The notes under the pieces: model-generated
Told to the model about the DNA's origin: nothing
The model's input: only the letters and a program-made list of their open reading frames with translations
Database searches by the model: none
Translations under genes and position numbers: made by a program
Source: Sphingomonas sp. Root720
GTDB lineage: Bacteria > Pseudomonadota > Alphaproteobacteria > Sphingomonadales > Sphingomonadaceae
Length of the DNA: 64,000 nucleotides
Direction of reading: 5' to 3'
NCBI RefSeq assembly: GCF_001428605.1
Contig: NZ_LMID01000013.1
Span: 287,042 to 351,041 of the forward strand
Shown here: piece after piece, positions 24,970 to 32,473 of the stretch
Layout of the letters: every line of letters starts with the position of its first letter
Numbering within the stretch: the stretch's first letter is position 1

Positions 24970-27205
24970 CATAGCTGTAGGAGCCATAGCGATGATAGTA
25001 ATAGCCATAGTCTCCGTAGCCATAGGCCGCATAGCGGCGCATGTTGACCTGGGTCAGGACCGTCCCCGCCAGCGGCGCCTGCAATCGCGCCATCTGGCTC
25101 AAGATGTTGCGCAGGACGGGAATGGGCGTTTCCCCCCAGCGTACGACGAGCACGATCTTGTCCACCAGCTTTGCGATGATCTGGGCATCCGCCAGAGGGC
25201 CGAAGGGCGGCGTGTCGACGATCACCAGATCGTAGCGCTCGCGCATCTGCCGGAGGAAATTGGACATTTGCTGGGACCGCAGCAAATCCATGGGACTCGG
25301 GCTGCGCCGGCCGGCCGTTAGAATATCGACCTTGGCGCGCGGATCGTGCTGGACGGCATCCTCGAAGGAAACTGCGCCACTGACCACGTCGGAAAGGCCC
25401 GCGCGATTCTCCAGCTCGAAAACCTTATGGATGCGCGGCCGTCGCAAATCGCCGTCGATGAGCAGGATACGCCGATAACCATCGAGTGCCGATCGGGCCA
25501 GCGTGCTCGAAAGGAAGGTTTTACCCTCCCCAGGCAGCGAAGAGGTCACCATTATGATCTTGGGCGGCGTGTCGACATCGACCATCGAAAGCGCATTGCG
25601 CAATGTGCGCAGGCTTTCGGAGGTCTGGGACAACGGGCTGTCCAGCACGATATCCTCGGGAATCGATGGCGCCTCGTCGGCCAACGGCACGAGCGACAGC
25701 ACCGGGCTATCCGAGAGTTTTTCCAGATAATCGGGATTGCGGATGGTATTCTCGAGCCGTTCCAGCAAGACGATGAGGCCGAACCCCAACAATATCGACA
25801 GCAGAACGGCGGTGGTCACCGTCTTTCCCTTTTTCGGGTAAGACGCGGCCAACGGAAAAATGGCCTGTGATACGATGCGGGCATCGGGAGTCTGGATCCC
25901 CACCTGCTCGCGGGTTTCCTTCGCGCGGTTCAGAAAGGTCTCGTAGAGGGTCTTGGCCGCATCGGCTTGCCGCTCCAGCTCGCGCAGGCGGACCTCGGCC
26001 ATGCTCGACGCGCCGGTGCGACTGCGCGCGGAGGCCATGCTGCTGGCCAGGGCCGCTTCGCGAGCCGAGGCAACGGCCAGGTCGTTCGCCGTGGACTGGC
26101 CGATCTTGCGTACCTCATCGGCGATCTTCTCACGCAGATCGCGAAGTTCGGCATTGGCATTGATGATCTTGGGATGCTGAGCGGCGAAGGTCGTCTTGAG
26201 CTCGGACAGCTTCCGCAAAACCTCGGCCTCCTGTTGCCGCAGGCTTTGGATGAGCGGCGATTCCAGTGTCGCCGCCGAAGCTTCCAGGCCGGCCCCGCTC
26301 TCCGTCAGGCGACGGATCTGGCCGAGTTGCGCGGCTTTCTCGGCTCGCGCGACCCTCGCAAGGATCAAAGCCGAGTTGATCTCGCTGAGCTGCTGGCTAT
26401 CGACGGAACCGCCGCTTCCTCCCACAAGGCCCGTGGCCGCCCGGTAGGATGACGCCGCCTGATCGGCCGCCACCGCCGCGCTCTTGAGCTCGGCAACGCG
26501 GCTCTCGAGCCAGACGCTGGCACGACGCGTCGCATCATACTTCGTCTCGATCTGATCGGCGATGAACAGTTCAGCCAAGGTATTGGCGATCACCGCCGCC
26601 TTCGACGCGTTTTCCGACGTAGCGGTTATCGTCAGCACATAGGAACGCGGCCGGATCCTGACATCGACCGCCGCACTGACCACGTCGATCAGCCGCGAAC
26701 GATCACGAGCCTCCTCGAGCGGGGTCTTCTTTCGGGCCGCAGGCGTCAGAGAAACCTGATCGACGGTCGACGCGAACCAGCTCGATGGCTTCCATATGTC
26801 GAAGGAAGGCTTCGCGGCGTCCATCGACGCTTTGGCCGAGGCCGAAAACTCCGGGTCCCGATCGAGATGCAGCTTGTCGATCAGCTTGCCGATGAGCGTA
26901 GGGGAGTGAAGGATCGTCGCCTGCGTCTCCATGACGGAGATATCCGCGGCGACATCGCTGACGACCTGCGTCGCATCGACGATCTGGGTCTTCTGCGTGT
27001 TGATCGCCACCGAAGAGGTGGCCGAGTATCGGGGCGTTACCTGAAAGACGGCCAGAAGCGTCAGCAATGTTATGGTGACGACGCAAGCGGCGAGAACCTG
27101 CCAGCGACGGCGAAGGACGGCAAGCCAGGTTCTCATCACTGAACCCCTGCCTCCATCCACCGCGGACGGGATGAAGGATGCGGGGCCGCCTACCATATAA
27201 TTCAC
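24956..27205 (-). CDS. Wzc/GumC-like chain-length regulator with BY-kinase domain
   Basis: A 749-residue polysaccharide co-polymerase fused to a bacterial tyrosine kinase. TM1 lies near residues 37-55 and TM2 near 465-485, with a long periplasmic coiled-coil region between. The cytosolic kinase has Walker A (SLPGEGKTFLSS, about 553-564), Walker A' (LLIDGDLRRPR, about 583-593) and Walker B (LVIVDTPP, about 658-665). The last 27 residues contain ten tyrosines, the expected autophosphorylation cluster. A GGAGAG site 6 bases before the GTG at 27205 supports that start. The 21-base gap after the outer-membrane barrel gene indicates one operon. The partner phosphatase Wzb is absent here. Confidence 0.92.
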   Translation of the reverse strand: MNYMVGGPASFIPSAVDGGRGSVMRTWLAVLRRRWQVLAACVVTITLLTLLAVFQVTPRYSATSSVAINTQKTQIVDATQVVSDVAADISVMETQATILHSPTLIGKLIDKLHLDRDPEFSASAKASMDAAKPSFDIWKPSSWFASTVDQVSLTPAARKKTPLEEARDRSRLIDVVSAAVDVRIRPRSYVLTITATSENASKAAVIANTLAELFIADQIETKYDATRRASVWLESRVAELKSAAVAADQAASSYRAATGLVGGSGGSVDSQQLSEINSALILARVARAEKAAQLGQIRRLTESGAGLEASAATLESPLIQSLRQQEAEVLRKLSELKTTFAAQHPKIINANAELRDLREKIADEVRKIGQSTANDLAVASAREAALASSMASARSRTGASSMAEVRLRELERQADAAKTLYETFLNRAKETREQVGIQTPDARIVSQAIFPLAASYPKKGKTVTTAVLLSILLGFGLIVLLERLENTIRNPDYLEKLSDSPVLSLVPLADEAPSIPEDIVLDSPLSQTSESLRTLRNALSMVDVDTPPKIIMVTSSLPGEGKTFLSSTLARSALDGYRRILLIDGDLRRPRIHKVFELENRAGLSDVVSGAVSFEDAVQHDPRAKVDILTAGRRSPSPMDLLRSQQMSNFLRQMRERYDLVIVDTPPFGPLADAQIIAKLVDKIVLVVRWGETPIPVLRNILSQMARLQAPLAGTVLTQVNMRRYAAYGYGDYGYYYHRYGSYSYGAEA

Positions 27206-27226
27206 ACAACTCTCCGTAACGCTTGA

Positions 27227-28525
27227 TCAGAGCGTTACCTTCAGGAAACCGAAAATCTTGTTTCGCGAATAATCGGATGTCACGGCATTGGACGACCGCT
27301 TCACATAATCCCAGCCGAGGCCGATCAAGAACTGTCGATTGAGGAGATAGTCGACGCCGGCATTCGCGTAATACAGATCGTCGTCGCGATGCAACAGCGC
27401 CCCGCCGGCGGGAATGGCCGACGACAGCAGATACCGGTTCTTGGCGTATCGAGCGCCGAGTTTCAGAGTGATCTCGCGACGGAGCTCATGCTCGACGCGC
27501 ACGCCGAAGTCGGTCGACACATAGCCCCGATAGCCGATCTGGGTGGTCTCCTGAACATCCCGGTTAACCGCAAATCGAACGGTCGTCAGGCGCGTCGGCG
27601 CCCAGCGAACATTCGCGCCATAAGCGATGCCGCTATAGTCGTCGAACACTATGTCCTTATAGCTTCGATGCATGTAGCCGGCGAAGATCCCGCCTTCGAT
27701 CACATTCGTGACGTCGAACTTCAATCCTCCGGTCAAACGATAGCCGCGAGCGTCGCGGTTATAGCCGTTGTCGTCGACGGGCAGGCGATACCAGACGCGG
27801 TCGAGCAAAGCCCTTGCGAATATCCGGTAGCCTGGCGAAAAACTGTAGCTGAGCTCGCCGCCGCCGGAGAGCGTCTTGCGGTCGCGATCGTCGTTGTTGA
27901 TGATGGTGCCATTTCCCCGGCGGCCATCGTCATAGTTCAGTTCCTGATAGTCGACGACGGTTCGTGCCTGGAGACGGCCCACCTCGCGCGCGAAACCCCC
28001 TCCGGCCGTAAAAGCTTCGTAGCGAACGGGCGAGACGGCCGTGACGGGGCTGTCCGGCGAACCTCGTTCCTCGGTCGCCCGCCGGAAACCGGAATTGAGG
28101 GAAACCGTGGTATCGCGCAGCAGTTCGGTGAGGACATCGCCGCTGACGTTCCAGTCGGTGCGGCTCTCGCTGGTCCTGTCCGAATACTCGTACCGGTCGA
28201 GGCCGGCAGCAAGGTTCAGCTTGTATCTGCTGGTGTCGGACGACACCTTCACATTGGGGGAAAGCTTGAAATAGACGTCATCCACCTTCGCCCCGTCCTG
28301 GGCATAGATGTTATCGTCATAGGTGGCTCCGGCCGTGCCGCCGACAAAGGCGCGAAAGGCGCCAAGCCTTGCTCCGATAGCGGGCAGCTTCGGAGGCGTT
28401 TCCAATTCGGCTTCAAGCCGGGATCCACGCTCCTGCGCGTTGGCGCCCCCTGCCAGAGCGGAGGCGAGGCCGACCGCCAAAGCCCCCTGCGCCACGATCA
28501 TGCGCCAACGCCACGCTTCGACCAT
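27227..28525 (-). CDS. Outer-membrane beta-barrel protein (BBP2-like) of EPS export
   Basis: A 432-residue exported protein. After a signal peptide ending near GGANAQ come about sixteen amphipathic strands with alternating aromatic residues, from FVGGTAGATYDDNIYAQD to the terminal NKIFGFLKVTL, whose C-terminal aromatic-hydrophobic strand suits BAM-dependent insertion. This pattern fits the BBP2-type barrels found with sphingomonad and PEP-CTERM polysaccharide loci, which are thought to form the outer-membrane exit. The ATG at 28525 follows AAGGGGGG with 9 bases spacing; earlier in-frame starts lack this. It lies 21 bases before the tyrosine kinase gene. Confidence 0.82.
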   Translation of the reverse strand: MVEAWRWRMIVAQGALAVGLASALAGGANAQERGSRLEAELETPPKLPAIGARLGAFRAFVGGTAGATYDDNIYAQDGAKVDDVYFKLSPNVKVSSDTSRYKLNLAAGLDRYEYSDRTSESRTDWNVSGDVLTELLRDTTVSLNSGFRRATEERGSPDSPVTAVSPVRYEAFTAGGGFAREVGRLQARTVVDYQELNYDDGRRGNGTIINNDDRDRKTLSGGGELSYSFSPGYRIFARALLDRVWYRLPVDDNGYNRDARGYRLTGGLKFDVTNVIEGGIFAGYMHRSYKDIVFDDYSGIAYGANVRWAPTRLTTVRFAVNRDVQETTQIGYRGYVSTDFGVRVEHELRREITLKLGARYAKNRYLLSSAIPAGGALLHRDDDLYYANAGVDYLLNRQFLIGLGWDYVKRSSNAVTSDYSRNKIFGFLKVTL

Positions 28526-28621
28526 ACTCGAAAGCCCCCCTTGTGGCTCATTCGGAAGATGATGAGAATATACGCCCGATATGCTGACGCGCGCCCTATT
28601 CGCGACCTGCAATTCCAACGC

Positions 28622-29293
28622 CTAGCTAATGCTGACGTTATCCTGAGCTGGATTTTCCACGACGTCGACCACCGTCACGTCGTTCTGATCGTCCGCCACT
28701 TCCGCGATCTGGTCCGCCGCCTGCGGCACGCTTTCTGCAATCGCAACTGCGGCGTCAGGCACCGCGGCGGCGATCTGGACCGCCTGCGACGGCACAGCGA
28801 TTGCGATCGCGACTGCCTGGTCGGGAAGCGCGGCCGCGATCGCCGCCGCTGCGGACGGCACGGCCTGTGCGATCGCCACGGCGGCACTGGGCACGGCTGC
28901 TGCGATCGCGGCAGCCGCCGATGGCGCGGCCTGTGCGATGGCAACCGCCTGGTCGGGAAGCGCGGCCGCGATCGCCGGCCCGGCCGCCGGTACCGCCGCC
29001 GCTACCTGCACCGCAATGGCAGGATTTGCTATCGCGATGGCCGCTGCCGCCTCGGGCACGGCCGTCGCGATGGCGACGGCAGCCTGCGGATTGAGCGCGG
29101 CCAGTTGGACCGCCAGCGCCGGATTGGCCTTGGCCTGCTCTACCGCCTGATCGACCGTCAAACCGGCAACGGCAGTCTGCTCCTGGGCAAACGAGGCATA
29201 TGGAAGCACTATCGCGGTGACCGACAGCGAAAGCGCCACAGCCACCAGCGCCGACGACGGCCGCGGCGAAATTCTACGGACTGGATTTCGCAT
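28622..29293 (-). CDS. Secreted 11-residue proline-phased repeat protein
   Basis: A 223-residue exported protein that I cannot assign to a family. A signal peptide (basic MRNPVRR, then a hydrophobic core, cleavage likely after YASFA) is followed by a short linker and thirteen tandem units with Pro spaced exactly every 11 residues (Pro58 to Pro190 in this numbering). The unit consensus is PxxAVAIAxAV. The C-terminal 25 residues are acidic and polar (DDQNDVTVVDVVE). The ATG at 29293 has GGGGGAT five bases upstream; an ATG at 29317 would add eight residues. It is 96 bases before the outer-membrane barrel gene on the same strand and so seems to lead the export operon. Function is unknown. Confidence 0.8.
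   Translation of the reverse strand: MRNPVRRISPRPSSALVAVALSLSVTAIVLPYASFAQEQTAVAGLTVDQAVEQAKANPALAVQLAALNPQAAVAIATAVPEAAAAIAIANPAIAVQVAAAVPAAGPAIAAALPDQAVAIAQAAPSAAAAIAAAVPSAAVAIAQAVPSAAAAIAAALPDQAVAIAIAVPSQAVQIAAAVPDAAVAIAESVPQAADQIAEVADDQNDVTVVDVVENPAQDNVSIS
28694..29122 (-). repeat. Thirteen 33-base tandem coding repeats
   Basis: The segment encodes thirteen consecutive 11-residue units, 429 bases in all, each beginning with a proline codon. The first twelve units follow the PxxAxxIAxAx pattern closely; the thirteenth is degenerate (PQAADQIAEVA). Some units are nearly identical (PSAAAAIAAAV and PSAAAAIAAAL), as expected after recent duplication or gene conversion, while others have drifted. 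Confidence 0.92.
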
Positions 29294-29517
29294 GACGATC
29301 CCCCATCGGTCTTGCATTACCGAGAAACGGACGAATACGCGAAGACGAGAAGGTAAGCAAGAAAGGATAAATTAGAGCGCGAGTCTTCGATGCGAGAGAA
29401 TATTAATCTTGAACTACACGGTCGCAAGATCTGACCGAACTGGAAGATGACCATGTTCCAGGCAGTTAGCCAGGCCATAACGGTCGGCCCACCGCGGAAT
29501 TCGTGCAAAATCCACGT

Positions 29518-30300
29518 TCATCGCATCGAACCGGACGAAAAAATTTCCGCGCGGTCCCCTTCCAGCATCACGCAGCTGAGATTGCCAGTCGCGAACGCGC
29601 CGGTATCTACGCCTATCCGGCAGGGCAGGATCTCGGGCTCGAACGACACGCTATGGCCATGAACGACCCGCACCGGAAGTGGCCGGCGGCTGCTCAGGAA
29701 GGGCTCCCTGATCATCAGCATGTCGTTGCGGCTTTGCCTGGCCATGGGTCGCCCCGGCCGAATGCCCGCGTGAACGAACAGATAATCGCCAATACTTATA
29801 GTCAGCTGCAGATTCTGAAGAAACTCCAGATGGGCCGGGGGAATCGCCTCGTACAGCGCAGCCGACAAAATCCGATTCCGCTCGTCGGGGCCGACTCCTC
29901 GCGGAAGCCCCACGCCATAGCTTGCCAATGTCGCCATGCCCCCCCAGCGCAGCCACGCGGGCATGAGTGCCGGTTCCTCGAATATCCGCAGCAGGATGTC
30001 TTCGTGATTGCCGACGAGGAAGAATGCCGGGTGGCCGGCGAACCGCCCGCTTTTCAGGTGCTCGATCACGCCGGATACATCGGGCCCGCGGTCCACATAG
30101 TCCCCCAGAAAGACTATGTTCGTGGTCCCCCGAAAACCGGCCGCCGAGCGAGCGATCAGCGCCTCGAGCTTCTCGAGCGATTCAAGGCAGCCATGGACGT
30201 CTCCCACCGCATATACCCGCAGATCCTCGGGGATTCGGAAGACCGGCTCCGGGCGCGGCCTGCCTCGCCATAGCCCCGCCATGTTAAACAGACTGCGCAC
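29518..30300 (-). CDS. PPP-family metallophosphoesterase (protein phosphatase 1-like)
   Basis: A 260-residue phosphatase with the full PPP signature: GDVHG (33-37), GDYVDRG (66-72) and GNHE (97-100), plus a later metal-binding His in VVHGHSVSFEP. It should be a cytosolic two-metal phosphoesterase acting on phosphoprotein, diadenosine tetraphosphate or similar. A GTG at 30300 with GAAG seven bases upstream fits better than the ATG at 30282, which has no ribosome site. It is divergent from the Wza-like gene with 67 bases between, and faces the same way as the export operon. Dephosphorylation of the Wzc-like kinase is an attractive inference because no Wzb is seen. Confidence 0.85.
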   Translation of the reverse strand: MRSLFNMAGLWRGRPRPEPVFRIPEDLRVYAVGDVHGCLESLEKLEALIARSAAGFRGTTNIVFLGDYVDRGPDVSGVIEHLKSGRFAGHPAFFLVGNHEDILLRIFEEPALMPAWLRWGGMATLASYGVGLPRGVGPDERNRILSAALYEAIPPAHLEFLQNLQLTISIGDYLFVHAGIRPGRPMARQSRNDMLMIREPFLSSRRPLPVRVVHGHSVSFEPEILPCRIGVDTGAFATGNLSCVMLEGDRAEIFSSGSMR

Positions 30301-30367
30301 TGCAATTCTTCACATTGAAATGGCCAACGCCGCCCACTACGATCGCACCTTCATAGCGGGGTCGGTC

Positions 30368-30961
30368 ATGTTAAGGAAAAGCGTTTTTGTTCGATTGACC
30401 GCGTGGCTTTGTGCAGGCTGTATGGCGGCGGCTTCCGGCGCGGCGCAATTGCCGCCGATTGCGGCCTCCACGGCCGGTTCGCCCCCCGTAGCCCCCGTAG
30501 CCAACCAGGCCTATCATTTGGGCGCCGGCGATAAGTTGCGCATCACGGTGTCCAACGAGGAGGAGGTGACCGGCGAGTATGAGATCGACAGCTCGGGCAA
30601 CCTCTCCCTGAAGCTCCTGGGAACGATCCCCGCCGCCGCCAAGACGCTCCCGGAGCTGACCGCGGCAATCGAGGCCAAGCTCCGCGACGGATATCTGCTC
30701 AATCCGCGCGTCGCGATCGACGTCATGAACTACCGGCCTTTCTATGTGATGGGCGAAGTCAACACGCCTGGAAGCTATCCCTATGTCGCCGGGATCACCG
30801 TCCTGAAGGCGATCGCCCTCGCCGGCGGCTTCACCTACCGCGCGAAGCAGAGCAAGATCGAACTCATCCGCGCGAACGATCCCAGCAAGCGAATACCCGT
30901 GGATCAAGATACCCTGCTGCTGCCCGGGGATGTCATTCAGATCAACGAACGCTTCTTCTGA
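30368..30961 (+). CDS. Polysaccharide export protein (Wza/GumB-like)
   Basis: A 197-residue exported protein with a signal peptide (VFVRLTAWLCAGCMAAASGAAQ), a Poly_export domain starting YHLGAGDKLRITVSNEEEVTGEY near residue 57 and a SLBB-type segment FYVMGEVNTPGSYPYVAGITVL near 125-147. It should form the periplasmic or outer-membrane part of the export channel. It is short, like GumB, with no C-terminal amphipathic barrel helix. The Cys residues in the leader do not form a canonical lipobox, so lipidation is uncertain. The ATG at 30368 follows a weak GGGG site; an earlier in-frame ATG at 30320 is possible. Confidence 0.88.
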   Translation: MLRKSVFVRLTAWLCAGCMAAASGAAQLPPIAASTAGSPPVAPVANQAYHLGAGDKLRITVSNEEEVTGEYEIDSSGNLSLKLLGTIPAAAKTLPELTAAIEAKLRDGYLLNPRVAIDVMNYRPFYVMGEVNTPGSYPYVAGITVLKAIALAGGFTYRAKQSKIELIRANDPSKRIPVDQDTLLLPGDVIQINERFF

Positions 30962-31323
30962 GCGGCCGTAGTACCGGAACGAGATCCGTATCCGGTAGGC
31001 ATCGTCGTCGGGCCATGCCGCTGCGGCGGATGATGACGCGTCCTTAACGACGCTCAGGTTCACGCCTGTTACATGGCGCTTCCGTCGGTTAGCACGCACC
31101 GCAATCAAATGGGCTGAAGCAATGCCCAGCCGAAGCGCGCGCCTCAAGGTCGGTTGCGGCAGTCGAGCGCGGGCGGAGATCATCGCGAAACTTGACGATG
31201 ACGTCCAATGAGGAAGCTCGCTCTATACTTTTTCTTAATCGCTAGGCCCTAGGAGAAGCACACGCCTCCAATGAGCGCCGTCGATTGCTCGCGAAGCGTA
31301 GGATACCGAGCAGGAGTTGTTGC
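30962..31323. other. Noncoding interval
   Basis: About 360 bases between the export gene and the LapG-like gene on the same strand. No frame has supporting features. The final 20 bases carry the GGAG ribosome site of the following gene. The segment 31200-31250 is AT-rich and is a plausible promoter location, but I cannot place hexamers reliably. Confidence 0.4.
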
Positions 31324-32070
31324 GTGTCAGTTCCTCCCCCCGACAATGGCGAAGATCTTCGCCTGAAGCCGCCGACGGTCCGGACAGGATTTGCAGCGGT
31401 CGTCCATAAGCTGTCGCCGCGCAATTGGCGGGGCAGGACCGACCGCCGCGTCGCGCCCGCCACCCGGAGACTGGTCGCGTGCGCGCCCCTGATCGCGTTG
31501 GCGGCCTGCCAGGCGACGATACCGGTCGGAACCCGGCTTGGCGATGGAGCCGTGGTCCCTGCGCCGGTCGGATGGCTGGACTTCTGCAAACGCAGCCCCT
31601 CCGACCCCTCCTGCCAGGCGATGCCGCTCGATACGCAGAGCTGGAGCCAGTTGCGGGGTACCCAGGCCCAGATCCTGAAGATTCGCTATGTGGCGGACGC
31701 GCAGCAGTTTCACGTCAATGAATTCTGGACCCCGGCAACGACCGCCGGGGATTGCGAGGACATAGCCCTTGCCGCACGACAAAGACTACTGAACCTCGGC
31801 TGGCCCGCGAGCACGCTGCGTCTGGCTACCGTCTTTACCGAGACGAACGAGATCCACTCGGTACTGACGGTCGAGGTCAGTCGAAACGGCCGTCGCGAGA
31901 CCCTGGTGGTCGATAATCGCAAAGCCGCTATCATGACTTGGGACCAGCTGGCCGCCAGCGGATACCGGTTCGTCATCCGCCAGTCGTCGAACGGTCGCGA
32001 CTGGGTGAAGGTCGACCAGGCGCCGACGATTGCGGCCAGAAGCGACGCTCGGACCGCACGGAGCCTGTAG
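31324..32070 (+). CDS. LapG-like transglutaminase-type cysteine protease, probable lipoprotein
   Basis: A 248-residue BTLCP-family protein (the LapG family), a periplasmic cysteine protease fold. The catalytic triad is visible: Cys144 in GDCEDIAL, His178 in EIHSVLTV and Asp197 in VVDNR. A lipobox LAAC places a lipidated Cys at residue 62, after an unusually long basic N-terminus. The GTG at 31324 has GGAG seven bases upstream; no closer start exists before the hydrophobic core. LapG proteins cut large adhesins in response to cyclic di-GMP via LapD; no LapD or LapA is in the window. The gene follows the export locus, so a role in surface attachment is plausible. Confidence 0.8.
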   Translation: MSVPPPDNGEDLRLKPPTVRTGFAAVVHKLSPRNWRGRTDRRVAPATRRLVACAPLIALAACQATIPVGTRLGDGAVVPAPVGWLDFCKRSPSDPSCQAMPLDTQSWSQLRGTQAQILKIRYVADAQQFHVNEFWTPATTAGDCEDIALAARQRLLNLGWPASTLRLATVFTETNEIHSVLTVEVSRNGRRETLVVDNRKAAIMTWDQLAASGYRFVIRQSSNGRDWVKVDQAPTIAARSDARTARSL

Positions 32071-32129
32071 AAGGCCGGCAGGGCAACCGGCTTGTTGACC
32101 CCGTCGGCATTTGCCGCCAGCAAGGCAGC

Positions 32130-32468
32130 ATGCCGCTTTTGGAGCGCCTGCTGGATCTGAGCGGAGCCTATGGTCGCTTGATCATGTCCGTGGGCGAAAC
32201 CACGGGATTATTGGACACTCTTCTGCACGTCCATGCGGGAATGGCGATCTTCGTTCTCTCCCGCCTGATCTTCCGCCGATCATTCGCTTCGCCGGTTCCG
32301 CTCGCCTGCATATATCTCGCCGAAGCCCTCAACGAGCTGCTCGACCGGCTCAATCATGGGCGATGGATGCCCGATACGGGCAGCGACATCCTGAACACGA
32401 TTTTCTGGCCGACCATTATTTTCGCAATGGCCCGATACCCGCGCGGAATCCGCCGGCCGCGCCTGTAA
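32130..32468 (+). CDS. Small inner-membrane protein, family unknown
   Basis: A 112-residue protein with hydrophobic segments around residues 28-50 (LLHVHAGMAIFVLSRLIF), 54-66 and 86-100, fitting two or three membrane passes. The segment YLAEALNELLDRLNHG in the middle is polar and helical. Similar short proteins are found in sphingomonads, but I know no function. The ATG at 32130 has AAGG just upstream. It lies 59 bases after the LapG-like gene in the same direction and probably shares its transcript; it converges on the transporter gene with 5 bases between stops. Confidence 0.65.
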   Translation: MPLLERLLDLSGAYGRLIMSVGETTGLLDTLLHVHAGMAIFVLSRLIFRRSFASPVPLACIYLAEALNELLDRLNHGRWMPDTGSDILNTIFWPTIIFAMARYPRGIRRPRL

Positions 32469-32473
32469 TGCCT

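Noticed and set aside
28622-29293. Assignment of the 11-residue repeat protein as a type I antifreeze protein
   Set aside because: Type I antifreeze also has 11-residue Ala-rich repeats, but with regularly spaced Thr and no proline; here each unit begins with Pro and has no Thr array.
27389-29356. A plus-strand open frame of 655 codons opposite the barrel and repeat protein genes
   Set aside because: Its Arg/Gly-rich repeats mirror the 33-base repeats on the other strand; the minus-strand reading has signal peptide, ribosome site and operon context.
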